64,000 bases of DNA from Pseudomonadota bacterium (GTDB taxonomy: Bacteria > Myxococcota > Myxococcia > Myxococcales > Myxococcaceae), in contig JAFAAN010000019.1 in assembly GCA_023426545.1 (NCBI GenBank), forward strand, positions 26,321-90,320, in the 5' to 3' direction. The notes beneath the pieces were generated by a model. That model did no database searches. It had not been told where the DNA came from and saw nothing but the letters and a program-made list of their open reading frames with translations. The number at the start of each line of letters is the position of its first letter. The first letter of the stretch is position 1. The position numbers and the translations under genes were made by a program. Of the stretch, positions 39,983 through 48,502 are shown piece by piece.

Positions 39983-39998
39983 TATCCAGGAGTCCCAG

Positions 39999-41486
39999 AT
40001 GAAGTTCGTCGACGAGGTCCGCATCTTCGTGAAGGCGGGGGATGGCGGCAACGGAGCCGTCGCATTCCGTCGGGAGAAGTACATCGATCGCGGTGGCCCC
40101 AACGGGGGAGACGGCGGCAACGGCGGCTCGGTCATCTTCGTGGCGGATCCGCAGCTCACCACGCTGCTCGACTACCGCTACCAGCAGCACCACCGCGCCA
40201 GGAATGGCGAGCACGGCATGGGCAGCGACTGTAACGGTCGCGCCGCCGAGGACCTGGTGCTCAAGGTGCCCGTGGGCACCCTGGTGAAGGACGCCACCAC
40301 CGGCGAGTTCCTGGTGGACCTGAGCGAGGCCGGCCAGCGCTGGGTGGGGGCGAAGGGAGGGCGCGGGGGCCTGGGCAACATGAACTTCGCGACGTCCACC
40401 CGGCAGACGCCGCGCTTCGCCCAGGATGGGACGAAGGGCGAGGAGCTGACGCTCCGCCTGGAGCTGAAGCTGCTGGCGGACGTGGGCCTGCTGGGCTTCC
40501 CCAACGCGGGCAAGAGCACCTTCATCTCGCGCGTGAGCCGGGCGCGGCCAAAGGTTGCTGACTACCCCTTCACCACGCTGGTGCCCAACCTGGGCATGGT
40601 CCAGTACAAGGACGGCCTGTCCTTCGTCATGGCGGACATCCCCGGCATCATCGAGGGCGCCAGCGAGGGCGTCGGCCTGGGCCACCAGTTCCTGCGCCAC
40701 GTGGAGCGGTGCAAGGTGCTGATCCACCTGATCGACATGGGGGCGGAAGGCGAGGGGCGCTCGCCCCTGCACGACTTCGACGTGCTCAACGCGGAGCTGG
40801 CCAAGTACAGCCCGGAGCTGGGGGCCAAGCCTCAGGTGGTGGCGGCCAACAAGCAGGATCTGCCAGATGCCCAGGCCCGACTCGAGCCCTTCGCCCAGGC
40901 GCTGCGTGAGCGTGGCATTCGCGTCTACCCCGTGTCCTGTGCCACGGGCGAGGGCATGCAGGCGCTGATGGACACCGTGGCGGAGGTGCTGTTCACGGGC
41001 CGTATGGACAAGCTCCATGTGGCGCTTCCCGAAAAGGCCGCCCGCGCCCGGAAGGCGGAAACGGGTGGTGCGGCCTCCGCGAAGAAGGCTTCCGCGCGTA
41101 AGCCGGCGACTGCGGTGAAGAAGGCACCGGCGCGGCAGTCGGGCGCTGATGCGAAGAAGGCGCTGGCGCATAAGCCGAAGGCTGCTGCGAAGAAGGCATC
41201 GGTGCGCAAGCCGAAGGTTGCCGCTGCGAAGAAGGCTGTCTCCGCGCGCAAGCCGGGCGCTGCTGCGGTGAAGAAGGCTGCTCCCGCTCGCAAGCCGGGC
41301 GCTGCTGCGGCGAAGAAGGCAGCTCCCGCTCGTAAGTCGAGCGCTGCTGCGGTGAAGAAGGCTGCTCTCGCTCGCAAGTCGGGCGCTGGTGCGGTGAAGA
41401 AGGCGTCCACGCGCAAGGCCGCGTCGAAGAAGCCCGTCACCACCAAGAAGTCTCCGGCGCGCAAGCCGGCCGGCAGGAGGAGCTGA
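39999..41486 (+). CDS. obg: Obg/CgtA GTPase with a long basic tail
   Basis: 495 residues. Obg GTPases assist 50S ribosome assembly and stress control. The Gly-rich OBG fold (about 1-158) starts MKFVDEVRIFVKAGDGGNGA, and the G domain has GFPNAGKST (166-174), DIPG (213-216), NKQD (284-287) and SCATG (313-317). From about residue 345 to the end the protein has some 150 residues made almost entirely of Ala, Lys, Arg and Pro in repeats of the type KKAAPARKPGAAA. This replaces the usual C-terminal domain and resembles histone H1 tails. AGGAG precedes ATG 39999. The next gene, trmH, starts five bases after its stop. Confidence 0.93.
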   Translation: MKFVDEVRIFVKAGDGGNGAVAFRREKYIDRGGPNGGDGGNGGSVIFVADPQLTTLLDYRYQQHHRARNGEHGMGSDCNGRAAEDLVLKVPVGTLVKDATTGEFLVDLSEAGQRWVGAKGGRGGLGNMNFATSTRQTPRFAQDGTKGEELTLRLELKLLADVGLLGFPNAGKSTFISRVSRARPKVADYPFTTLVPNLGMVQYKDGLSFVMADIPGIIEGASEGVGLGHQFLRHVERCKVLIHLIDMGAEGEGRSPLHDFDVLNAELAKYSPELGAKPQVVAANKQDLPDAQARLEPFAQALRERGIRVYPVSCATGEGMQALMDTVAEVLFTGRMDKLHVALPEKAARARKAETGGAASAKKASARKPATAVKKAPARQSGADAKKALAHKPKAAAKKASVRKPKVAAAKKAVSARKPGAAAVKKAAPARKPGAAAAKKAAPARKSSAAAVKKAALARKSGAGAVKKASTRKAASKKPVTTKKSPARKPAGRRS

Positions 41487-41490
41487 CGCC

Positions 41491-42168
41491 ATGTCGGGCG
41501 GTGGTGCGCGCTATGAGCGCTATGAGCGGGAGGCCTTCGAGCCGGAGAAATTCCTGCTCGACGTGCGCAAGGAGAAGATTGATCGCGTCGTCAGTCATCG
41601 CACGCGCAACTTCACCGTGGTCCTCGACCGGCTGGAGGACAGCTTCAACATGGCCGCGGTGCTCCGCACCTGCGAGTCCATGGGCGTTCAAGAGGTCCAT
41701 ATCGTCATCAACCCGGAGGCCCCCTTCGTCCCCAACTCGAGGGTGGCCCAGGGCTGTGACAAGTGGCTGGACGTGAAGCTGTACAAGACGTTCGCCGAGT
41801 GCCGCGAGCACCTGAAGTCACGCGGCTTCTCCCTGTACGCCTCCGCCATCCAGGACGGCGCCGCCAGCCTCTACACGCTGCGCTTCGACGGGAAGATGGC
41901 GCTCGTGTTCGGCAACGAGCGGCACGGGGTGAGCGAGGACGTGCTGGCCGGGGTGGATGGGACGTTCTGGGTGCCCATGAAGGGCTTCAGCCAGAGCCTC
42001 AACATCTCCGCCGCGGCCTCCGCCTGCATCAGCCGGGCGATTGCCTGGCGGGACGAGCACCTGGGCCAGTCGGGAGACCTGTCCCCCGAGGATGCCCAGG
42101 CCCTGCGAGAGCGCTTCTACGTGCTGGCCATCAAACAGAGGAAGCGCCTCTTCAAGAAGGCCCCGTGA
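41491..42168 (+). CDS. trmH: tRNA (guanosine(18)-2'-O)-methyltransferase, TrmH type
   Basis: 225 residues. TrmH methylates the 2'-OH of G18 in the tRNA D-loop. The SpoU/TrmH knotted fold is shown by TVVLDRLEDSFNMAAVLRT (motif 1, with the catalytic Arg), ALVFGNERHGVSEDV (motif 2) and FWVPMKGFSQSLNISAAAS (motif 3). The C-terminal extension rich in Lys/Arg (KQRKRLFKKAP) suits tRNA binding. It directly follows obg, so both are probably on one transcript. Confidence 0.9.
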   Translation: MSGGGARYERYEREAFEPEKFLLDVRKEKIDRVVSHRTRNFTVVLDRLEDSFNMAAVLRTCESMGVQEVHIVINPEAPFVPNSRVAQGCDKWLDVKLYKTFAECREHLKSRGFSLYASAIQDGAASLYTLRFDGKMALVFGNERHGVSEDVLAGVDGTFWVPMKGFSQSLNISAAASACISRAIAWRDEHLGQSGDLSPEDAQALRERFYVLAIKQRKRLFKKAP

Positions 42169-42245
42169 ATGCCGGGGCCCAGGCCCCGTCGGGATGGTTT
42201 AGATGGACACTGCGGGCCCCCCGGGCCTGCCTGGAGATGCACGCC

Positions 42246-42965
42246 ATGTTTCTCGAAGCCCTGCTCGCCACGCTCCTGTCCGCTTCCGCCACGTCCGCCG
42301 CCGAGCCGGTGAAGCCCGCTCCCGCGGCGCAGGCAGCCCCGGCTCCCGCTCCCGCGAAGCCCGCGATGACGCCAGAGGTGAAGTCGTTGGTGGACCGGAT
42401 GCAGGCCTTCTACGAGAAGACCGGCGACTTCCGTTCGAGCTTCCGGCAGGACTACAAGTACAAGACCTTCCGCCGCACGCAGACCTCCGAGGGCGTCGTC
42501 ACGTACAAGAAGCCCGGCCTGATGCGCTGGGAGTACCAGACGCCCTCGCCGCGCACCTTCGTGCTGGCGGGTAACAAGGTGTACGCGTACGACCCGGCCG
42601 CGCAGAGCCTCACCGTGGGCAGCGTGGACACCAGCCAGCTCTCCGCGTCGGTGACGTTCCTCTTCGGACAGGGGAAGCTGGCGGACGAGTTCGCCATCAC
42701 CAAGGGGGCCTGCAAGGACTGCAAGGGCACGCTGCTGGTGCTGGATCCGCTGAAGAACGAGCCGCGGTTCCGCCAGGTGCGGCTGGAGGTGGACCCCTCC
42801 ACGGCCCAGGTGCTGAAGAGCACGGTGGTGGACCCGGACGGCAGCGAGAACACCATCTCCTTCCTCAACCTGAAGACGAACGTGGGCATCGACGCGGACA
42901 GCTTCAAGCTGGACGTGCCCGACGACACCCGCGTGGATGACTTCACCAAGACCAAGAAGCAGTAA
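42246..42965 (+). CDS. lolA: Outer-membrane lipoprotein carrier protein LolA
   Basis: 239 residues from ATG 42246, nine bases after GGAG. A signal peptide (MFLEALLATLLSASATSAA) and a Pro/Ala/Lys linker precede the LolA beta-barrel-half domain, with SLVDRMQAFYEKTGDFRSSF, SEGVVTYKKPGLMRWEYQ and a late NTISFLNLKTNVGIDADSFKLDVP. LolA carries lipoproteins across the periplasm, important in this lipoprotein-rich organism. CysxxCys (GACKDCKG) in the middle is not usual. The gene lies 77 bases after trmH. Confidence 0.9.
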   Translation: MFLEALLATLLSASATSAAEPVKPAPAAQAAPAPAPAKPAMTPEVKSLVDRMQAFYEKTGDFRSSFRQDYKYKTFRRTQTSEGVVTYKKPGLMRWEYQTPSPRTFVLAGNKVYAYDPAAQSLTVGSVDTSQLSASVTFLFGQGKLADEFAITKGACKDCKGTLLVLDPLKNEPRFRQVRLEVDPSTAQVLKSTVVDPDGSENTISFLNLKTNVGIDADSFKLDVPDDTRVDDFTKTKKQ

Positions 42966-42975
42966 CCTGCGGAAC

Positions 42976-44400
42976 GTGCGTCGCGCGTTCCTGCTGGTGG
43001 GGTTCTTGGGGCTGGCCGGGGCCGGGTGCCACCGGGAGCCCGCCCCGGGGGCCTCGCGTCCCCGGGTTTTTCACGGGCAGACCTTGCCGCTGCTGGCCTC
43101 GCCCGCGTTGCGGCTCACCGTGGCCGGCCGTCTGGGGAAGCGCCCGGTGCCGGTGGTGCTGGATGTGGCGAGGCCGCTCTCGCTCGTGGCGCGTGGCTGC
43201 TTCGAGGGCGCGCCGCCCGCGCCCGAGGGCACCATCCGCGCGCCCGAGCCCGCGGGAGGCTTCCGCACGTGGCCCGTGGTGCCGCTGCCCGTCTTCTCCG
43301 TGGGGCCCGTCCCGTCGCCCGTGCGCACGGCGGGGCTGTCCGGTGAGAAGACCTGTGCGGTGACGCTGGGCGCGGACGTCCTGGAGGCCTACGCGCTCAC
43401 CGTGGACCCGCTGCGGCGGGAGGTCACCTTCAGCGCCTCACGCCCTCGCGCGGACTACGCCGCGGAAGCGGCCGCGCCGGAGGCTTCACGTGAGGTCCAC
43501 GTCGTGGCGCTCAGCCGCGAGCCGCTGGGGGACTGGCCTCTGCTGGCCGCGCGGATGACGCAAGGGGGCGCGGAGCTCACCGGCCCCTTCGTGCTCGGCT
43601 CACGTGAGCCCTTCTCCCGGGTGTCGGTGCGGCTCGCGGAGGCGCAGGGCCTGCAACCGCTGGAGACGGCGGCGAACCTGCCGCCGCGAACCTTCGCCCT
43701 GGATGCGGTGGAGGTGGCCGAAGGCGTGGGGGCTCGCCCGCTGGTGGTGGAGGCGGCCGGGCGCTGGGACTCGCCGAGCAGCCTGGGCCGCCTGGGGCCG
43801 GACGTCTGGGGCCGCTTCACCGCGACGCTCGACGTGAAGGGGGGCGCCCTGGTGCTGCGGCGTCCCCGGCTGGAGCCGGCGGGGGATTCCACCCCGAGGC
43901 ACTGCGCCGCGCTCGATGGCGCCTTCAGCGAAGAGGCGTGTTACGGCCTGCACGTGCGTCGCGAGCCCGACGGCAGCCTGTCCGTCAGCGGTGGGGTGTT
44001 CAGGGACTTGCCTGAGGGCGGGCGGCTCCACCTCGAGCCGCTGGGGCCGGATGGGCAGAAGCTCGCCATGGGGTGTGGCGTGGGGCTCAGCTTTCCCGCC
44101 ACCAGCCGTGGGTTGACCACGCAGCACCGCGTGCCCTGGCGCTCGCTCGCGCAGACGCTGCCGGCCTGCCATGCGGCGTTGTCCTCTGCCCGCGGCTTCA
44201 CCCTGGCCCTGTTCGAGGAGGGCCGCCAGCCCGAGTGCCCGACGGCGTGCGCGTTCGTCACGGAGGCGGCGTCACGCCGCACCGTCTGTGAGTGCCAGCC
44301 CACGCCACTGGGTGAGGGCGTGGCGGCGCCGTCGCGTGGCGCTTCCTCGCGTGAGCCCCCTCCGGAGGAGCGGGAGCTGGAGCCCGAGGACCCACGTTAG
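42976..44400 (+). CDS. Lipoprotein with retropepsin-like region
   Basis: 474 residues from GTG 42976, ten bases after lolA. A lipoprotein signal ends LAGAGC. The following region (VPVVLDVARPLSLVARGCF, then VTLGADVLEAYALTVDPLRREVTF) has the strand pattern of retroviral-type aspartyl proteases, but the catalytic DTG is VLDVA, so it is probably inactive or only similar in shape. The C-terminal third has several Cys pairs (CPTACAF, VCECQPT) and an acidic end. I know no characterised relative. Position directly after lolA suggests an envelope role. Confidence 0.72.
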   Translation: MRRAFLLVGFLGLAGAGCHREPAPGASRPRVFHGQTLPLLASPALRLTVAGRLGKRPVPVVLDVARPLSLVARGCFEGAPPAPEGTIRAPEPAGGFRTWPVVPLPVFSVGPVPSPVRTAGLSGEKTCAVTLGADVLEAYALTVDPLRREVTFSASRPRADYAAEAAAPEASREVHVVALSREPLGDWPLLAARMTQGGAELTGPFVLGSREPFSRVSVRLAEAQGLQPLETAANLPPRTFALDAVEVAEGVGARPLVVEAAGRWDSPSSLGRLGPDVWGRFTATLDVKGGALVLRRPRLEPAGDSTPRHCAALDGAFSEEACYGLHVRREPDGSLSVSGGVFRDLPEGGRLHLEPLGPDGQKLAMGCGVGLSFPATSRGLTTQHRVPWRSLAQTLPACHAALSSARGFTLALFEEGRQPECPTACAFVTEAASRRTVCECQPTPLGEGVAAPSRGASSREPPPEERELEPEDPR

Positions 44401-44445
44401 CGTTGCCTGGACAGGGGACGGGGAGCTGCGTTCTCCTCTGCCCAC

Positions 44446-45411
44446 ATGCGACCGTCTCCCACCGAGTTCGACCACCAGTACACCGAACAGCGCCGCTCCA
44501 TCGAGCTGGCCCGCCGCTACCTGGAGAAGGAGGGCGTCACGCGAATGTACGACGCGCTCACGAAGGACGTGGAGCGTGGCCGCTTGTCGGTGCAGGACGC
44601 GAGTGGCGCCATCCGCTTCGGGCTGCTGGCCATCATCGAGCGTGTCGCGGAGCGTGTGGGCCACACGCGCTACGTCGACATGTTGAAGGACCCGGAGATG
44701 CTGGACGCGCTCCGCTTCATGCTGGATGACATCTGCCGCCGCAAGGGCGTGGACACCTTCGAGTTCCGCCAGCAATGGGCGCAGACCAACCTCCAGGCCG
44801 TGCTGCGCGACTGGCACCTGGTGGTGCACGAGGAGCGGGGCCGCCACCGCTACGTGGTGGCCGCGGACCTGGCCCGGCGCCTGGTGAGCGAGACACCCGG
44901 AAGCCTCCTGGCCGAAGCGCTGAAGCTGCCGATGGACGCGTTCGTGCTGCGGGTGTCGCCCGAGGCGGGGCTCGTGGGCCAGGGGCCGGATGGCGCGCCC
45001 GCGCCCATCACCGAAATCTACGCCGTGGAGTCCCCCGCGCCCGAGGGGAAGGCCTGGTACCTGTGGCTCAGCATGCGGGACTCGGCGAACCGCGCGGCCC
45101 GGGCGCTCGTCAACGTGTACCTGCAGGATGGGCGGACGCTGGATGATGCCATCGCCTTCACCCGGGAGCAGGGCGGGCCGCAACAGGACGCGGGTTGGGA
45201 GGATTGCTGCCGGCTGCTCGCGGGCATCTCGCGGCACGTGGCCGAAGGCGGGCCGGTGCGCGAGGACTGGTACGACGCCACCGCGCGCGAGCTGCACGAG
45301 AAGCTGGCGGCGACGCCCAAGTCGGCGAAGGCCGACCGGGAGAAGCTGCGCGAGCGCCTGCGCGCCGTCAGCCCGGGGCGCACCCTGGTGCTGGAGGAGC
45401 CCTCGCGCTGA
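44446..45411 (+). CDS. Uncharacterised cytoplasmic protein
   Basis: 321 residues with no signal peptide or membrane segment. The N-terminal part is helical (EFDHQYTEQRRSIELARRYLEKEG), a central beta-rich part includes FVLRVSPEAGLVG and ITEIYAVESPAPEGKAWYLWL, and the C-terminal part is helical and basic. The short WYDATARELHEKL segment is not a known motif. I recognise no family. Strong G/C bias at third positions and a start 45 bases after the lipoprotein gene support a genuine gene. Confidence 0.7.
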   Translation: MRPSPTEFDHQYTEQRRSIELARRYLEKEGVTRMYDALTKDVERGRLSVQDASGAIRFGLLAIIERVAERVGHTRYVDMLKDPEMLDALRFMLDDICRRKGVDTFEFRQQWAQTNLQAVLRDWHLVVHEERGRHRYVVAADLARRLVSETPGSLLAEALKLPMDAFVLRVSPEAGLVGQGPDGAPAPITEIYAVESPAPEGKAWYLWLSMRDSANRAARALVNVYLQDGRTLDDAIAFTREQGGPQQDAGWEDCCRLLAGISRHVAEGGPVREDWYDATARELHEKLAATPKSAKADREKLRERLRAVSPGRTLVLEEPSR

Positions 45412-45441
45412 GGGCTCCCGCGGCGTCCGGTGGCTTCGCGC

Positions 45442-46866
45442 CTACTCCGCGCGAGGCGCCGGGCGCTGCAGCTGCGACAGCGGCACAGGGGCCGGATGCG
45501 CGTCGCGCGCGGTGTGCGCGCGCTGCTTCGGGTCCGGGCGCTCCACCACGCGGGCGACCAGGTCGTAGTCGTGGGCCTCCGTCACCTCCACGGTGACGAG
45601 CTCGCCCGGGTACGCCAGGCCGTCGTTGATGTAGACCATGCCGTCGATGTCCGGCGCCTGGCCCTGGTGGCGGCCCACCAGCAGGTGCTCCGTCTCCGGC
45701 GCAGGGCCTTCCACCAGCACCTCCAGCCGCGCGCCGACGAGCTTCTTGTTCTGCTCGCGGTTGATGCGCTTCTGGATGGCCATGATTTCGCGCCAGCGGC
45801 GCTCGATGAGCTTCTGCGGCACCTTGTCCGGCAGGTTGTAGGCCGCGGTGCCCTCTTCGTCGGAGTACTGGAAGACGCCCAGGCGCTCGAAGCGCTGCGT
45901 CTTCACGAACTCCTTCAGCATCTCGAAATCCTCTTCCGTCTCACCCGGCAGGCCGACGATGAGCGAGGTGCGCATCACCAGCCCGGGCACGCGCTCGCGC
46001 AGCTTGGTCAGCAGGCCCTTGAGGAACTCCGAGTTGCGGCCGCGCTTCATGGACAGCAGCAGCTTGTCGCTGACGTGCTGCACGGGCATGTCCAGGTAGC
46101 GGGCAATCTTCGGCTCCGACGCCATCACCTCGATGAGCTCGTCCGGGAACACGCGCGGGTAGGCGTAGTGGAGGCGGATCCACTTCACGTCCACCTGGAC
46201 CAGCGCCTTGAGCAGGTCATGCAGCTTCGGCTTGCCGGGCAGGTCATGCCCGTAGGCCGTCAGGTCCTGCGCGACGAGGTTCAGCTCCTGCACGCCGCTG
46301 TCCGCCAACTGCTTCGCCTCGGTGACGATGTCGTCGATGGTCCGCGAGCGCTGCCCGCCGCGCAGCGTGGGGATGATGCAGAAGGCGCAGGCGTTGTCGC
46401 AGCCCTCGGAAATCTTGAGGTACGCCGTGTACTTCGGCATCGAGTTGATGCGCGGCGTGTTGGCGTCGTGGATGTAGTCGGGGTCCGGAATCACCTGACG
46501 CGGCGACGCCTCGGCGGCCAGCAGGTCGCCAATCTGGGCGTAGGCGCTGGTGCCCAGGAAGTGGTCGACCTCCGGCATCTCCTTGGCCAGCTCTTCGCCG
46601 TATCGCTGGGACAGGCAGCCCGTCACCACCAGCGTCTGGCAGGCCCCGGACTTCTTCAGCTCGGCCATCTCCAGGATGGAGTCGACCGATTCCTGCTTGG
46701 CGGGGCCGATGAAGGCGCACGTGTTGACGACGATGACCTGGGCGTCGGAGGGCTCCTGCACCAGCGTGTAGCCGCGGTGCCGCAGCGTGCCCAGCATCAC
46801 CTCGGAGTCCACCCGGTTCTTCGGGCAGCCGAGGGTCATCATGTACAGGCTCTTGGTGGTTTCCAC
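45442..46866 (-). CDS. rimO: Ribosomal protein uS12 methylthiotransferase RimO
   Basis: 474 residues, GTG start. RimO adds a methylthio group to Asp 88 of ribosomal protein S12 using two iron-sulphur clusters. Order: UPF0004 domain (MMTLGCPKNRVDSEVMLG, VNTCAFI, GCLSQRY, giving three Cys for one cluster), the radical SAM motif CDNACAFC, and a C-terminal TRAM domain (VLVEGPAPETEHLLVGRH). The early GCPKNRVDSE distinguishes RimO from the tRNA enzyme MiaB. A C-terminal extension of about 35 residues (after VVERPDPKQR) is extra. Five bases separate it from the upstream gene. Confidence 0.93.
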   Translation of the reverse strand: METTKSLYMMTLGCPKNRVDSEVMLGTLRHRGYTLVQEPSDAQVIVVNTCAFIGPAKQESVDSILEMAELKKSGACQTLVVTGCLSQRYGEELAKEMPEVDHFLGTSAYAQIGDLLAAEASPRQVIPDPDYIHDANTPRINSMPKYTAYLKISEGCDNACAFCIIPTLRGGQRSRTIDDIVTEAKQLADSGVQELNLVAQDLTAYGHDLPGKPKLHDLLKALVQVDVKWIRLHYAYPRVFPDELIEVMASEPKIARYLDMPVQHVSDKLLLSMKRGRNSEFLKGLLTKLRERVPGLVMRTSLIVGLPGETEEDFEMLKEFVKTQRFERLGVFQYSDEEGTAAYNLPDKVPQKLIERRWREIMAIQKRINREQNKKLVGARLEVLVEGPAPETEHLLVGRHQGQAPDIDGMVYINDGLAYPGELVTVEVTEAHDYDLVARVVERPDPKQRAHTARDAHPAPVPLSQLQRPAPRAE

Positions 46867-46871
46867 TGCGT

Positions 46872-47975
46872 CTACCGCTTTCCGAGTTCGGTTCGCGAGA
46901 AGTGCGTCCCACTCCAGGCGAAGTTCATGGACGTGCCGTTCGAGTAACGGATGGACAGCACGCCCTCTTCATCCAACTCCACCGACGACGTGCGTCCCAG
47001 CGCGCAGGTCGCGGCCGGCCACTCGAGCACCCGCTGGGCCGTCTTTCCGGCGACCAGGTAGAAGCCCAGCCGCAGCTCATCGTCGGCGTCACATTGACCC
47101 GCGACGGCGTAGGGGTTCTTCCCAGTCACCACCGTGACGATGCGCCCATCGTCCGGCAGGCTGAGCGTGTCCGGCACGTTCAAATCGGCGGTCGACGGGA
47201 TGATGGCCTGGGGCGCCACCAGGGTGCGCAGGGAGGCGGGCGTCAGCTCGTCGTCGGCCTGGGCCCAGGCCGGATGGCTCATGTAGTCCCAGCCCAGCCA
47301 GCCGTCCTGATGGGGCTCGAGCGAGGTCACGTTCTCCGGTGGCTTCAGCTTGAGGCCCTTGCGGAGCTCCTCCGGCAGCCGCAGCGCGTCGCCCACCATG
47401 TTGCCGCTCTGGCAGTTGGAGATGGAGGCCACCTGGGAGTCGGCGCTGTCGCGGTCCTCGTAGGTGAGGCACAGCTCCATCGCCAGCGGGTCCACCGCGG
47501 GGAAGCGGGGGAAGGCGCGCACGGGCACGGACGCCATCAGCAGCAGCGTGTTGCCCTGGCGCTGCACGGCCGCCGTCACCAGGTCCTGGGCGAACCGTGG
47601 AGTGCCGCTGTTCGCTTCCGAGGCGCGCTTGCCGTCGAACGCGAAGCGCCACGTGTAGCCGGTGGACGTGGGGCCGGTGCCCGGGAAGTAGAGGGACAGG
47701 GTGAGCAGGTCCCCGGCCTGGAGCTGGTCGTCGGTGGCTTCCACGCCCACGTAGAGCGTGTCCTTGCGCGCGCCCACCTTGGCGGTGAAGGCCGCGGTGG
47801 CGCCCTCGGCGGCGACGGGCTTGAGCACCATCGGCGAGGCGAAGGCCTTCAGGCCCCCCTGGATGCGCGGGGGCTTGGCGAGGGTGGGAACCGCCTTGGT
47901 GGGACGGTCCGCCTGGGCGGACGCCACGCTCGGGGCGCAGAACAGGAGGCAGAAGGACAGGGCGGCAGCGCGCAT
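46872..47975 (-). CDS. Exported protein with CBM9-like domain
   Basis: 367 residues from ATG 47975, which has an AGAGG site; a TTG at 47987 would overlap yajQ. The signal peptide ends VASAQA. Residues about 35-190 (PPRIQGGLKAFASPM, DTLYVGVEATDDQL, WRFAFDGKRA) resemble carbohydrate-binding family 9-like or DOMON-like beta-sandwich domains that bind sugars or haem. The rest is a second beta-rich region with paired Cys (GQCDADDE, ATCALGR). I assign no specific activity. It lies between yajQ and rimO on one strand with tiny gaps, but a periplasmic protein in that company is probably coincidental. Confidence 0.68.
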   Translation of the reverse strand: MRAAALSFCLLFCAPSVASAQADRPTKAVPTLAKPPRIQGGLKAFASPMVLKPVAAEGATAAFTAKVGARKDTLYVGVEATDDQLQAGDLLTLSLYFPGTGPTSTGYTWRFAFDGKRASEANSGTPRFAQDLVTAAVQRQGNTLLLMASVPVRAFPRFPAVDPLAMELCLTYEDRDSADSQVASISNCQSGNMVGDALRLPEELRKGLKLKPPENVTSLEPHQDGWLGWDYMSHPAWAQADDELTPASLRTLVAPQAIIPSTADLNVPDTLSLPDDGRIVTVVTGKNPYAVAGQCDADDELRLGFYLVAGKTAQRVLEWPAATCALGRTSSVELDEEGVLSIRYSNGTSMNFAWSGTHFSRTELGKR

Positions 47976-47983
47976 GGGCCTCT

Positions 47984-48481
47984 TCAATCGCGGAAGTTGA
48001 TGAACTGCATGTCCAGCTTCAGCCGGTCCTGCTCCTTGCGGAACAGGGCGATGGCCGCCTGGAGGTCATCCCGGTTCTTGCCGGTGACGCGAAGCTGGTC
48101 GGCCTGGATGGAGCCCTGGACCTTCATCTTCGACTCCTTCAGCAGCTTCACCAGCTCCTTGGACTTCTCCACCGGGATGCCCTGCTGGAGCTTGATGACC
48201 TGCTTCACGTTGTGCAGGCCCGTCTTCTCGACGGGGCCGTACTCCAGCGCGAACAGGCTGATGTTGCGCTTGGCCAGCTTGGCCAGGAGGACCTCCTTGG
48301 CGGCCTGGACGCGGTCCTCGCTGTTGGCCTTCACGGTGATGGAGGTATGGTCCGGGGCCAGCACCACGTCGGCGTGGCTGCCCTGGAAGTCGTAGCGGGT
48401 GCTGATCTCCTTCTTGGTCTGGTTGACCGCGTTGTCGAGCTCAGCGAGGTCGATTTTCGAGACGACGTCGAAGGATGGCAT
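47984..48481 (-). CDS. yajQ: YajQ family nucleotide-binding protein
   Basis: 165 residues, the full family length. It starts MPSFDVVSKIDLAELDNAVNQ and continues with ISTRYDFQGS and the terminal VTGKNRDDLQAAIALFRKEQD, all standard YajQ segments; two ferredoxin-like domains. Xanthomonas members bind cyclic di-GMP and act with a transcription factor; others bind nucleotides or RNA. First gene of a yajQ - exported protein - rimO set. Confidence 0.92.
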   Translation of the reverse strand: MPSFDVVSKIDLAELDNAVNQTKKEISTRYDFQGSHADVVLAPDHTSITVKANSEDRVQAAKEVLLAKLAKRNISLFALEYGPVEKTGLHNVKQVIKLQQGIPVEKSKELVKLLKESKMKVQGSIQADQLRVTGKNRDDLQAAIALFRKEQDRLKLDMQFINFRD

Positions 48482-48502
48482 GGGCAGCGGCCCTTACCAT
48501 AC

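Noticed and set aside
41031..41486. A separate histone-like gene after obg
   Set aside because: The Lys/Ala tail is in frame with the GTPase without stop or new ribosome-binding site, so it is part of Obg.
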